Position numbers and translations under genes: made by a program. A model generated the notes under the pieces. That model was given only the letters and a program-made list of their open reading frames with translations, was not told where the DNA came from and searched no databases. A DNA stretch of 64,000 bases from NCBI GenBank assembly GCA_033002965.1, contig JAURVB010014137.1:1-64000 (forward strand), in the 5' to 3' direction. Source of the stretch: Piper betle (Eukaryota; Streptophyta; Magnoliopsida; Piperales; Piperaceae). The stretch's first letter is position 1. Every line of letters begins with the position of its first letter. Below are positions 1 to 20,829 of this stretch, in pieces.

Positions 1-660
1 AATAAAGCAACAACCTGTTACGTGGAGCTGGGAGGAGCGGGGAGTGGAAGAGATCTAGCGGGGGCGGTGGGGGAAGATTGGGGCAGCGCAGGGTGGTTGG
101 ATGGCAATGGGGGCGGCCAAGCGGAGGAGTGGGGTGGGGAAGGGAGAAACAAGAGGCCAGGCGGCGGTGGCCAGAAAGATGGGGGATGACTCGGCGACGT
201 GTTGGCAGGTGACCGGCTGCATCAATCGGCTGTGGTGCGGTGACCGGGAGCAACGTCGGCGGCGTCCAAGGTTTGGGGGGGGGGGGGTGCGGGTGGAGTG
301 TTTGGAGGAAAAATGGGTCGGTGGCAACATAGTGAATAAAAGTTAGCAGGACTCAGACTCGAGTTAAAAATAATAATAAATAATAACTATCTCGTAATAA
401 ATCTTTTAAAAAATCCAAAAAATAGGAAAAAATCTCATAAAATATAATACACACCATAACATCACAATGATATATTATATAACTAATAACTCACTCAAAC
501 TACCTTATAATGAGTCCTAGTGCATTACATAACTCTATCGATTTTGACCAATTCAAATAAACTGATTTTTGTCCGATTTTTAATGAATTGGTCCGATTTA
601 ATGACTCTCTTCCAATCCGATTCAACGTCCGATTTCGATTTCTGCAATTATGGTATGGAC
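1..660 (+). repeat. GC-rich / AATCGG-type dispersed repeat, copy 1 (cut by window edge)
   Basis: A GC-rich block (about 1-310) is followed by a tract with the motif actcgagtt, then tccaaaaaat and cataaaatataatacac, and a tail of degenerate ccgatt words ending near 660. The same order is seen at about 13,440-13,990 and, on the other strand, at 20,830-21,715. No protein domain is visible; ORFs in the GC-rich block are low-complexity. It looks like a non-autonomous element or an LTR-derived fragment of unknown class. The left end lies outside the window. Confidence 0.5.
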
Positions 661-1666
661 TCCTCCCATTAGAAGCAGCCATGTGACGCCTGACCCACGG
701 GAGCAACTTTTCATACAATGCCCATCTTCAAAATTGTTTTATTTATGTGCCACTACCAACAATGCATTTAGTCCAGAATTACCCGGGAAAGGGAGAGTGC
801 CTCAGCTATGAATCACCAACACTTTGCATTCGTACCCTGGCCTACAGTGAAGCACCCAGCCCACTTATTCCGGTCCAACACTAGACCTGACGGTTTTCGA
901 AAACAGGTGGTACGCAGGGTTTGACAAAAATCGTGGTTAAAGTACAAGTTTGCTGCAACCCGATATGATAAACCAAATCAGACCGGATTTTAGGCCGATA
1001 CCAAGTATACTAGGTTGAACGGGCTGGTCTGGTCCCGATTTACAAACTATGATAATAAAAATAATAATAGTAATGATAATAATATATGGTAATAGTAAAA
1101 ATAATATAATAATGGAAGAAGCAATAATAATAAGAATTATTATTATTATTATTATTATGGTAATGATGGTATTCACCATCCTCATTAATAACTTATCATA
1201 GCTCAAATGGAGAGGGGAAGATGAAATTTGTATCACTTAGTAGATGACGTAAAACCCATTCAGAAATGAAGTTGTAATATCAATACTGGGTGCCTTATTT
1301 TCTGTCGTAATTACTTGCAAAATGCAACTTGACCAAGAAATTTTAAAAGCTGACTAGATATTGAAGAGCATCTTAGTATTCTTTCATAGCCAAGATCTCT
1401 ATGAGCTTTTCTAGGGCTGCAAACGCGAATAAGGAATGCTTTTCTTCTGTAATTCTCTTTACAGCATTGATGTAGAGGCGAAGATTTAGCCTGGTGTACA
1501 TCATTATTTTATATGTCTTGGTGTTTTACTTCACTGGCATTCGTCTTTGGGGGTTTTTTATTTATATATCTAAGAAGTATGTGTTGTTTCTCTTGGTTGA
1601 TTGTTTGTACTATAATGCTTGGTGCTTCTGTTTTTTCAACTATAATATCTTTCCTTGCTTTGTGAT
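661..1666. other. Intergenic DNA with an AAT/ATT-rich microsatellite
   Basis: No gene was recognised. A long degenerate (AAT)n/(ATT)n tract lies at about 1,048-1,160. It explains the isoleucine-rich reading frame on the minus strand there, which is not a real protein. Confidence 0.6.
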
Positions 1667-2045
1667 TAGGGATGTAAACAAGTCAAACATGTTCGCAAGT
1701 ATTTTATGTTTGGCTCAATTCTGCTTGAACTCATGCTCGTTAATTTTGTGCTCGAAAAAATACTCATTTCGAAATAAATAACTCGTTGAACAACGAACAG
1801 TGCTTGAGCTAAAGAGTGTTCGGCTCGGCCTGGCTCAAAACTCGAGCTCGATGTATTCAAATTCGAAAAAATATTCGGTTCGACTCGGCTCGTCAATACT
1901 ATGTGAGGTTACATTGAAGTTATATAGTGTTGGAAAATTTTTTTATCCATATAAGTTGAGTATGAGCTAAGCACAAACATTCGTTCAGTTCAAAAACGTA
2001 CCAAGTCGAATTCGAGCCAAACCCAAACACCATAAATTTTCAGGC
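1667..2045. repeat. Degenerate hAT-like non-autonomous fragment
   Basis: The block opens with agggatgtaaacaag and is rich in ctcgagctcg, ggctcggc and attcgagcc words. This composition is typical of decayed plant hAT-type MITEs. The right terminus is not obvious and I see no target duplication, so class and borders are tentative. About 2,046-2,662, between this block and the stop of the ABCC gene, holds nothing I can name besides presumed 3' flank. Confidence 0.3.
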
Positions 2046-2662
2046 ATGATGCTTACATCTCACCGTAGTTTAGCTGATGATGCTTCCGAGGCTGTTGGTG
2101 ACTCAGCTTGAGAAAGTTCATTCTTCCATAGCTCTAAGTCCTGATTATTTATTATTTACTTCATCTTGATCACTGGAAAGTGTTCCATACCCCCTTGTTC
2201 GCATCCTCCCACTAACTCAGGAATCCAAGTAATGGAAGCATTGCCTTTCTAGAGGATACAATGTAGATGAACAAGTAAACGCAACAAAATGTAATTATAA
2301 TACAAGACATCGTGACGAAATAACAAAATTGGCTTATTTGCATGGAAAAGCAGATTTGGGCTTTATTAGCTACTTCTATTGCCCATTTTGAATCCAATCT
2401 TTTGTACAAAATTGGCCTCTTAGATCGTTCCGCCTCCTTCGCCTCCCAAAATGGGGAAGTGAGTGAACACCAACCAATGGCACAATATAGAATAAGATGG
2501 CAATTTCCACCAACATAATTGGGGCAGCTTGTTCAAAGATTGTGTTGTAGTTCTCTGCCTTTCCAGCATTTGTTTTCATCTGATTCTAGAGGGATGCTAT
2601 CACGGCAGTTTGTTCTGCCCTTGTTCTCCTTGGACAGTTACAGATGAGCTTACAGTTTGATT

Positions 2663-10399
<7,737 letters not shown>

Positions 10400-10479
10400 T
10401 GCGCTCGGCGAGGGGATCGGCGGCGGCCGGCAGGCAAGCAAGTACAACCGGCGGCGAGATAACGGCGACGACGGTCATT

Positions 10480-12270
10480 TACACCATCTGGGTCGGTGAG
10501 GAGGACGACACGGCGCACCGATCACCTGGCATATCCCAACCCAAAGCGATCAAACCACTCCCAATAAAAATTATAAAAATCCAATCTTTGTCGCACCGGT
10601 AAGCGCGCCGGCGGCTGATTGCAGAAACCCAAAGAAACCCAGAACCGACCCAAAACTAGGTACAGAGATTGAGATAGGTGGGGCGGTGGGGAGAGGAGGT
10701 TTTTGATTTCTCCTTGTCTGCTCCCTCTGATCGCCTTCTTTCCTTTTTTTTTTTTTACTGTTGTTGTTGGTGTGCTCTTGGAGAGCTCCCTCCTTTTATG
10801 GTTGCTGATATTGGGGGATATGATATTACTGTCTACCTATATTCTCACCAGCTTTGGTTTCTCCTCAACCTCAAACCAGAGCCTTGTTTAAACTTTTTTC
10901 ATCTTACAAGGTTGGGGTAGATCAATGAATGGGAATTGAGTGGGGCTTTTTAACTTTTATAGACTAAAAAGAACTTAATGCTTTAGCCCATCAGATGTTA
11001 TTATTATCATTTATTAATACTATTAGGTGGGTTTATGTATATAGAGGCGCTATATAATGTGTATATACATGAAATATATGTTTGTGATGGGTAATTAGAA
11101 GGCTAGCTATAACTTGCATTTCGATAGTCGATACGTTGTGCTTTGTTGATTTAGAAGGGGAAGGAATGCTGACCAAGAGTTTTGTTTTCAAACATGACAT
11201 GTGGTGGTCGTAAAAGGATGAGTAGGATCCATGCAAAGGTCGATGTGAGTCACGATCAGAGCCGCCCATCTGTTGCTCTGTTCTGAAAGCTTGAGGTTTC
11301 TGCATTGCTGAGCTGTTTCTGTTGATTATTTGATTATTACTTTGATTTTGATTGGGGTTTGCTCCGACCTAAACCTTCTCAGTGTACCACCAATCTTTGC
11401 CTTTGAATTGGATTTGTTAATTAGGAAGAATGTGAGGTAGGAACGTGCACTACGAACATATAAATATTTTATATATACATAAGAATGAAGTAAGATATCT
11501 TTATAAAAAATGAATGAAGTAAGATAGCTTTATCAAAAAATAAAAAAATGAAGTGAGATAGGCCGGGATTGTTATTTGTGGGAGTACACTGGAGTGTGAG
11601 CTGGGTGACATGAAAGGGGACCGACCCTTTTGGGTTACGTGCGTTCTTGTTGTCCATACTCCATAGTTTTGCGTTGTGACGTTAAGTAATGGGGTCTGAG
11701 TGTGATCACGTTACTGCAAGCCATTTTCATTGGGTTTCTTTAAGTTACGACCTTTTCTTTTTAGTTCTAGTGCTGCTTCTCAATTCCACTGGCCCTCCAA
11801 ATTTTGGGTTTGTTGAATCTTGTATTGTTTCCCACGCTTACCTTACTGAATTTTTGTTTTTTAGGGAGAGCAGCACTTATCTTGGCCACCCTGAACAAAT
11901 GCTGGAGCAGAGGAGAAACGGGAGCAGCGGCCCTTCTCAACTACCACAAGAAGTAAACAGCAAAATCCTTTTCAATTTTTTGACTTTCATTATTCTTCTC
12001 AACTTAATATAAAAGAACAAAAACTCGTTAATATTATCTATGCTTTGATTTTTTCAAAAGAGAAAATAATGTATCAAGGATCCCTGATATTACTTAAGAG
12101 TGGTACCCCTCTACGAACCGTCTGGTCCAGACTTTAATCAATGGCTGAACAACACTTCCTTTTACTTCTCCTCTAAGAGCATGCATTGCGTGTAACAACT
12201 TTCAGTGTCTATAATGGTCTACGCTACCACCGCCCTCCGTAATAGGAGGTGGTTCGTCCCCGTCCTAATA
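10480..12270. other. Upstream flank of ABCC, no gene recognised
   Basis: This stretch should contain the ABCC promoter on the minus strand, but I cannot place a convincing core promoter. A minus-strand tataaaag lies near 10,957-10,965, over 500 nt from the start codon. An exon-like 88-nt piece at 11,865-11,952 (plus) has a pyrimidine-rich AG before it and gtaaac after it, but no partner exon was found. Confidence 0.4.
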
Positions 12271-12545
12271 TGTTGGGAAATAAACGTTTTAGCAGAAATA
12301 ATCAAGAAAATACTTCTCCTCGGAACCCCAGTGGTCTTAATATCTTAGGAAATAGATGTTGTAGGGAAAACAATTAAGAAAATATTTCTCCCCATGAACC
12401 CCCACGGTCATAATACGTTGGGAAATAGATGTTCTAACAGAAACAATCAAAAAAATATTTCTCCTCACGAACCCCGGTGGTTTTAATGTGTTAGAAAATA
12501 AACATTTTAGCAGAAACAACGAAGAAAATATTTATCCTCAAAATA
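12271..12545. repeat. Tandem repeat, about 73-bp unit, about 4 copies
   Basis: Units start near 12,271, 12,343, 12,416 and 12,489. Each has a ttgggaaataaac-like start, a cagaaacaatcaagaaaat-like middle and a tctcctc(a/g)gaacccc-like end. Copies have diverged by point changes. No coding signal. Confidence 0.75.
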
Positions 12546-13439
12546 AAATAAAAAACATCAAATTATATAAAAGAAAACTTACCTACTCGATTAACTTTGA
12601 TTAAAAAAATCTCATACAATCAACTATCAAATAAAATTTTAAAAACTCTCATAATACAAATCAGACCGATAACAAAATTGGAAAATATAATATATAAGAA
12701 ATTAAAAAAATAATATACACCTCAAATGACCTCATACCCTGAATTATGACCCCACTTCAAAATTTTTCCAAACTCTCTTTTTATAAGCCAAACGTACTAA
12801 ATAACTGTTAATAGAATGTTTTATTTAATATCAACGAAATTTTACTTTATATAAAAAAATATGAATAGAATTTTAAAAGTCTCATCATCATAATTCTATA
12901 AAAAATGACAAAATAATACATAAATATACGAAATATCAATCATTAGTGTGATAAACAAAAATCAAAAATTGATAATTACGTTTTTCAATGCAAATGAACT
13001 AGGGAAACTCAGCATAATACTCTTTACAATTAATTGCAAAAGGGATCCACCCATTCAAGCTCGCAAGTCTTCAAGTGATGATGTCTTCGAGATCCCAAGC
13101 AAAGAAAATGTTGGCTAGCTTGATAATGGCGATAACCACTCCATCTGCTGTTGCTACATTAAAATTGTTACCTATGTTCCTTGTTGATCAAAGTTTGCAA
13201 TTTTTTGTCGGCAGGTCCGTTCCGACTAAATAGACGCAAACGAGAGGATAAAATTTAAAAAATCAAATAAAAGAAATATATAATAGTCTTCTCACTGTTT
13301 GATATATTTGACAGGTTAAGAAGATTGTGGGCGTTTTAATAACATAGGCCTTTGACACTCAGTCGCTCTCTTTTTAAAAACAGCTTATATGCACGGGTAC
13401 TTAAATTGGATATGTGGCAATCCAATTTAAAAGTATGTA
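12546..13439. other. AT-rich intergenic DNA
   Basis: No gene, RNA or element was recognised in this stretch. Confidence 0.5.
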
Positions 13440-13990
13440 AATCAGTTAGGCTTAAATTGGCCAGATTCTGATTGGCGATGGGGAGGTGGCAAGGGCAGCG
13501 ACGGGCAACTGGGGAGGGGGGTTGAAGGACAACAATGGCAAGGGACAGGGCAACGAGGGCGAGTAGGGGGGAATGAGGGATAAAGTATAAATGACATTCT
13601 CATAATTAAAAATTAACTTGATTTCGGCAACGGGGGGGTTAGGGGACAGCAATGGCAAGGGACGGCGGCAGGGCAGAGCGAGGGAGAATGAGGGATAAAA
13701 TATAAATGACATTCTCATAATTAAAAGTTAATTTGACTTCGATTCGAATAAAAAATAATAACTAACTTTAAATAATTAAAAAAATCTAAAAAAATATGAA
13801 ATAATATCATAAAATATAATACACATTATAATATAAAAATTACATCAAAATAATATATTCTAACCCATCAATTTTGATTAAGTTGAAATTTTTGTATAGA
13901 ACCGATTCAAGCCAATTCAACTGAACTGATTCCTCTCTAATTTAGACCAATTCTGATTTTAACTCAATCGAAAACCGATTCCAATTCCTA
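13440..13990 (+). repeat. GC-rich / AATCGG-type dispersed repeat, copy 2
   Basis: Same layout as the copy at the window start: a G-rich block, an AT tract with ataaaatataatacacatt, then a tail with ccaattc and accgattcc words. The G-rich half holds an internal tandem duplication of about 128 bp; both halves end with aatgacattctcataatt. Non-coding. Confidence 0.55.
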
Positions 13991-14099
13991 TTTTTATAAC
14001 CATGATATTCACTAAATCTTATTAGACTTTACGTCTTTTTATATGCTGAGGACGGAGATCATACATGTTCGATGTAGTTTTTAAATACCGGAGAGTTTG

Positions 14100-14480
14100 T
14101 GTTATACATATACATATTTAGAGATAAGAACTTGAGAAGAACCCAAATCTATTATGTTGGATAGAAATTAATGTAGATGATGATTTCCAAAACAAAAGCA
14201 TGATCATCGTTAATATATAAATATATATATATATATGAAAGGATAAAATCTTGAAAACTCAGGAAGACCAGTAAATCTAAATCAACAGTAAACATGCCTT
14301 TGTTGGAATGATCATCATTGTTAATTTCTATCCAACACTTACAGTTGGTTCATAAATTCTTAAGTTCTCGAGTGCTCACCCTATCATATGCATATACTTT
14401 TGCTTGAGGAATCATTGTCACCATTAATTTTCATTCAATTCACTATAATTTGGTTTGTAAATTCTTAAGTTTTCACCCTA
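14100..14480. repeat. Fold-back (inverted plus direct) repeat cluster
   Basis: The segment tgttggatagaaattaa at about 14,156 and the gatgatga...aagcatg words after it recur in inverted orientation at about 14,280-14,340 (ttaatttctatccaacactt). A further direct copy of the right arm (taaattcttaagtt, tcaccctatcat) follows at about 14,400-14,480. This could be a decayed MITE. An (AT)n run sits in the loop near 14,216. Confidence 0.45.
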
Positions 14481-15380
14481 TCATTCATCTCTCTGTCTAT
14501 CTCTTTATATATTATATATATATATATGAGATTTATTTAAGATAAAAATTATCCATAGTGGACATAATTTTTAGATGAGTCCAAATTGTATGGTGGTCTA
14601 TTAAGAAGAACTTTCTTATTGAATCTAAATACTCCGCAGATCATGTGATTCCAAAGTACACTAGCCATTAAGGAGGAGCATCAAACCAAAACTACGTACA
14701 TGAATTCATATATTGGGATCATATAATTAGATGAACGTTGAATATAATAATTCGATTCGTATATTGAACCAAATATGTGACCTTACAAACTAGGATCATT
14801 TAAGTGGGTCTTATCTTTTATATATAAATATAAATAATACTTTATATATAGAGAGAGAGCTTAAATAATTGAAAATTTTTAAAAAGGTTTTCTCACTGTG
14901 TTAATTTTTGACGACTTTAAAATTTAGCTTATGAATTATAGTTGTCCGTATTTATAAGAAGAGTTTGCTTATTAGAACATCTTTAATCCTATTCTGTTGT
15001 AAATTATATAATTTATTATATTTAATCCAATTTTCAATCCACGACCGGGTTCTCTTCTAATTTATTTGCCGGCTTTTGTGAATTACAAGTAGGATTTTGA
15101 CAAAAATACCTTTGACAGGTAGACAAATTTTATAAAATATTGGCTAATATTTTATTTACTATATGAATGAGGAAAAAATCTACAAAAAAATGAAGAACAC
15201 AAAAATGACAAAAACTAACAAATTTCCAAAAAAAAAGTGTCTACTGCTTGAAGCAAGCATAATTACAATCTCTGAATTTTGTTCAATCTAACACAAAAAC
15301 TAAATATATACGTCTCTAAACACACAAGTCACGTTCCCTAAGTGGGGCGTTGTCTCACAACTTTGCCAACTAATTACCAT

Positions 15381-15854
15381 AGGGGTGAGCATTACGAATC
15401 GGCCAAATTGAACTCTATTTTATTTCCAGATTTTACAACCCAACTCAAACTAAATTACCTTTAAAATTGAATTGAACTGAACTCGAATTATTTTGGTTAA
15501 TTCGGTTTGGTAACCGAATAACCCAAATACATAATATAAGTTATACAAAAAATTTATTTAATTAAATTTATATCATTATTTTAGTGAGCATAACTATTTA
15601 ATAAGCAATTTCTATTGTATATAACTATAAATCATATTAAATTAATAAAATTTAATCATATAAATATCATAATTTCATGATAATCAAGGAAAAATATAAA
15701 TTTCAAAATAATTTTTTTAATTTCGGTTAATTTGGTTATTTTGTCATTCGGCCGAACCGAAAACCAAATCAAATTGTTTTGGAACCAAACCAACTTGTTA
15801 ATTCGAATTTAATTTGTTTTGATTTTCGATTTTAATCAAATTATGGTCGCCCCT
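15381..15854. mobile_element. hAT-like non-autonomous element (MITE)
   Basis: The left end aggggtgagca and right end tggtcgcccct form imperfect terminal inverted repeats (9 of 11 when one is reverse-complemented). The flanks are taattaccat on the left and aaattactat on the right, an imperfect direct repeat consistent with an old 8-bp target duplication. The interior is AT-rich with ttcggtt/aaccgaa words near both ends. No transposase. The right border is uncertain by 1-2 nt. Confidence 0.6.
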
Positions 15855-15859
15855 AAATT

Positions 15860-18800
15860 ACTATACCTATCATCTGATTGTGAAGGACACAAATTAACAA
15901 ATTATCTCGGCTGTATATATTCACATCGACCTTACTAATGCAGACCGCACCCTTTTTTGCCAAGCGGAGCGATGCTGGACTTTCCCACTTTTCTATTCTA
16001 ATATTTATTGGATTTAAATTATAAAACAAGGTTAATATTTCCGTCTACTAAAACGTTTTGTTGTGATAAAAAAATATTTTATATAATTTTAATATATTTT
16101 ATTAAAAGTCACAACTAATATAACAATGTTTGGTAATTACAATTATTGCAAAAGTTTTGTCCAACCATTTGAAAAAAATAAAAAGGGATTGGTCTCTTTT
16201 AATTTTGAATATTTTGTGAAATTTTTTAAGAGTGCCTTGCTACATTATATGTTATTTAACATGTTTTTTAATCATTATAATTATAATTTAATATTTTTTA
16301 AAAAATAAATTTAATATAACACAACTAAATTCTTTGTTTTATGAAATCCTGAAATGTAGAAAAAGATAAAAATGGCCCGGTGTGGAAGAGTTGTTTACTT
16401 GCGGCCTTTTTCCGTTTGGCAGCATTATCAACAACGCTGACGCGCAAGCCCATAACAGAGGACTGGGCACGTCCTTTTTACCACTGCTCATGGCAAAGCC
16501 GTAGTACTTCACGAGGACTTTTATATTAGATTCCACGAACTGAAGGTCTCAGACACCGCCCACCAACACCTTATTCATGCATAATCTTCTTCCATTTCTC
16601 CCTCAAATAGCTAGCACTGTTCTGTTTAGCTTGGTTTCCTTCCAAACGTTTGAGAAGTATTCCTAAGGAGTTTTTTGGGACAAAAATTACTAGAAGAAGA
16701 GAGCACATAGTTTATGGACGGGATCGAGGATCGATCGAGATGCCCAAATTAGAATTACAGACCATTCTAAAGCGAGTATTTTGATAGCCAGTACATGGCA
16801 AAGTTTTCCAAAAGTAAGGAAAAACATCATCTTCCATGATAGGAGTAACAAAGTGATCGGCAGTCTATAAAAGGATCAGCATGTTGTTACATCCAAAAGA
16901 GCGGGCAACTGTGATTCATAAGGAGTTGATGTAATCGGCCATGGGGAAGAATATTTATGGCTTACCCATCAATCTCAGAGTTGAAATGCAGAATAGTAAA
17001 GAGATACATATCATGTTTGCATTTGCTTCCATCCCAATAACTTCTGGCGATGTTTGGTGGGCCGCGAAGTAAATTGCCAATTGGTAGCGTTTGGGACCAG
17101 TACTTGTGGTTCTGGCACCAACCGCAGCAACCCAACTAGGCGATCTTATCTTGTCATGTTAAAACCAGTAAATAAGCAGGCCTCAGAAAATGCATATTTT
17201 TAATCTTGTGACTTGTTATGCGCCAATATAGATTATGGGTTTTTAATCGCGAAAAAGGATTAGCGATTACAGACAATTATGGCCACTACGGCCACAACGA
17301 AAAGTATTTGTGTGTATCAATATGATTCAAAAATAGTGTAAGGCAGACTTGAGTCATGAGACCGAATTTGGTGCAATTACTTGGTGTGGTAGGGATGAAG
17401 AGCATTGATGTAGATTAGGGATATTCTTGAGGTGAGGGGTAGTTGGTGTTCGGCTGTTGGTGTTAGGCCTTTTGGGCCCTTAAAAAAGATTTATAATAAG
17501 TGTTAAATGTTTCTCTTAATCTAAAAATTAATTTAAAGAATAAAAATTTTTTTAACCTACGTAGAAGTCCTTGAACCCAATAATTGGTTAGTGAAGATAC
17601 TAATATTTATCATACAGTTGTTCTGAATGGAAGCCGATGAATGTTGCAAGCAAAATCCCACTGTTCAGAGTAGGTTATAACCAACCAAACGAAACAGCCA
17701 TGAAATGGTCCGAAATAGGAATATGTGGAGAAGACGAAAACTGCAATATGCATATGTTCTGATGGCACGCATAGTGTGGGTCTGTGACTAGGATCGCATG
17801 ATGTTACACAGTGGCTCATGACTCAAAGTTCCAACATCCTTGTTGACAGAAGAGAACAAGTTTTGTTACATGTTTTGCTCATTGCTTCAGCTTGTGTTAA
17901 TGTAATTATGTTTTGTAAAGAAATTGTTAATGTTATGCAAGTGCATTAGCATCTCCGTGATTTTAATGTAGCAACGTGTATGTAGTGATTAATTGAGCTT
18001 AATTAAATTGGATTCATTTTTCTCGAGAATTTGGAGTTCACACCCTGTAGTTGTCTTAGTTAGAAGACATCTAATTTCTTTTCCTTCACGTTGTTTTTAT
18101 GTGCATGGAAACAACCAAATCGCTATGACTTCTAACTCCGGCTCTTACTTGTGCATTGATACTTTTGAAAACAATAGCTCATGTACAATTTGCAACTGAT
18201 TTTGTTTGAATGTTGTGTTTGTTTTGTTCATTCTTCCGACCGATTGATTAATTAGGTGTTGTCATTGTAAAGAAATATCTCACTGGCTAAAGGTACAATA
18301 GAATTCATTTTGATTGCATGTAGTGTTTTTGAAGTCTACTTCACTCTATAAATTTCCAAGTCAACTTAGATGACTCTAAAATTAACAAAGAAATATCAAA
18401 TTTGTTTAATTTAAGTTAATGGGTCGGTTTTTGTTATTGTTGTGAGCTGTCAGAAAAACTGCACGTATTATCCAAAGTCTTTTGCGCTGTGTTGATGGGT
18501 TGGTTTTCTAATATAAAAGGGTTTTTTCTAAAAATCCACTAAATCATAATATTCATTTTTTCCCCTCGAAATCTACTCAAGAATCTTCAAAACTCATTTC
18601 TTGCTACAACATCCAAGATTAAAAAAAGAATAAAAATTAAAACTGCAAGATAGGTTTTTTGAATCCATGTATTCATGATGACGAGCGATGCAGTTAGCTG
18701 GGAGAAAGAGACCAGGGCATTACGTGTGGTTGGTTGGTATTGGAGAATTAATTTATACTGTGGACATCAAATTTAATGAGATGTTCAAGTACTTTCTGCT

Positions 18801-19671
18801 CCCTTCATCACCACCAACCTATCAAATTTGACCGGGACCATTTTTTTTATGGGAAAATATCGGACATCAAAATTTTCTTTTAAACATATCCAATATTTTA
18901 AACTTATATCACGCAAAGCTGTTTTTAAAAATTTTATATTAATTACGACTAAATTACATTATTTTTTTATTTAATGGCAAAAATACCCATAAAAATCTCA
19001 TTTTTATTCAAAATAATGAACATAATGAATAGAAGTTATAATCTTTACTAATTTTACATATCAAAATAAAAAGATTGGTAATGATGAATATACTCTAAAA
19101 TTATATTATTTTATAGTTATAGTTCAAAATATAAAATTTTAGATTTTGTTTGAAATTTAATCGATCAAAATTCAATATATATATAATATATATGAGTGTG
19201 TGTGTGTGTTTTTTAAATTTTAATATGAAATTATTATATTTTATTAGAAATTAAATTTTTTGTTTAAACTAATATATTTTAAATTTGAATTTAAAAAAAA
19301 ACTAAATGTCACTCGTCATATAAAATGTAAGAAAAAATATGTTTAAGAAAATTTGAAGTTAAATTAAGGGTATTTATATCAATAAAATAAAATAATATGA
19401 ATAAAATATATTTAAAATATAAGAATTAGTTATACAGTGAAATAAAAATAGGAGATCTCGTTATATGTGAAATAAAAATAAGAGATCTTGCTATATTTTC
19501 AGTCATCTTTATAATTGAGCAATCCATTGAACTCATTTATCGTGTATGAATAACCACTCATCAACTTTATATATATACGGTCAAAAAAGACACGGTACAT
19601 CCCAACATGTCCTTGTTATATATAATTACACTTGGGTATAAATGCTAATCCGATGTAAATTAAGATTAAAC
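15860..19671. other. AT-rich intergenic DNA, no gene recognised
   Basis: Short frames here are AT-driven and show no domain. A short direct repeat containing gtgaaataaaaata and gagatct lies near 19,435-19,490. No tRNA or other RNA gene was recognised by eye. Confidence 0.5.
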
Positions 19672-19769
19672 ACCTAACTCAAATTTTATTCAAGAAAAGT
19701 TTATCTAAAAGGCCACCCTCACCTAACTCAAATTTTATTCACGAAAGGTTTATCTAAAAGGCCACCCTC
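19672..19769. repeat. Tandem duplication, 49-bp unit x2
   Basis: Units 19,672-19,720 and 19,721-19,769 both begin acctaactcaaatttt and end aaaggccaccctc, with two or three differences. This is a recent local duplication in non-coding DNA. Confidence 0.85.
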
Positions 19770-20720
19770 TCTTGGCCCAAACATAAACCTTGAAATCAAC
19801 AACCGAATTTAAACCAGTAACTTAAATATTGGAAGTTTTAAAAGTATTAATCTAACTTCCCCATGCACTTGCCAATGTAGGAAAATGACTTTTTTCTTCA
19901 ATATGATTGTTTTTTATATCAATTAGGTGTTTAGGTAAGATGGCACACCATACACGACTAATATTAAAAATAAATTTTAATTTTAGAGATAATTTTTATT
20001 TAATAATGATATAGATTATAAAAATATAATATCTTAAAAATATATAGACTTTAATTTCAAAGGTATATTTTAATTCACGGAAGATGAATTATAATTATTT
20101 TATTTTATTTTATTTTATTATGATTCGTTGAATATTCTAATTTAATAAGAGACTTTTAGTTCCCTTTTTATCAAGAATAGATAGATTTAATTTAGCTAGC
20201 GTGGTAAGGAAAGTCAAGTTTGGACCTCGGATGGCCAAACGGGGCTAGGAGTTCGGGCGTGGCTCACCAAGTCTAGCCAAGACAAGCCCAAGCTGGCCTC
20301 CAAGTTCAATCTGATCGTCTTGGTTTGGGCTCAAATTCATAAAATTGTGACAGAAATATACGTATTATTACATGCTTGGACAATATAACAATGCCAAAAA
20401 AGTTATAATATTACTGTAGAAGTGGGTTTATTTTTTTATAAAAATATTACAAGTTGGTCAAGTCTTAATTCGACCTCTATTTGTTGTCATCGTTATATAT
20501 TTAATTAATCAAACAAAATAATATTTATACTCGTACGTGTAAGTCTTGTCATTTATTATGGCCCTCAAAGTACGTACGTGTTCGAAAGGACCTGCGTATA
20601 CTCATTCATCATACTGCATATTCAGATTTAACTTTGGCTCTATTAATAACTGTTATAATAAAAGCGATAACCAGAGCTAGTACGTGTAAGTGTCGTCTTT
20701 GTTATCTTCTCATAAATATT

Positions 20721-20803
20721 ATCACCGCTACTCCTACAATTAGGTCTTGTGACCGACAGGCCATCACCGCTACACCTACAATTATGTCTTGCGACAGACG
20801 GGC
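20721..20803. repeat. Tandem duplication, 42-bp unit x2
   Basis: Units starting at 20,721 and 20,763 both begin atcaccgctac and contain cctacaatta and gtcttg. They differ by a few point changes. No gene is associated. Confidence 0.8.
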
Positions 20804-20829
20804 TTTGTTGAGAGATTAACTAACGTCTT

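Noticed and set aside
937..1236. Isoleucine-rich 99-codon frame resembling a membrane protein
   Set aside because: It is the translation of an ATT/AAT microsatellite.
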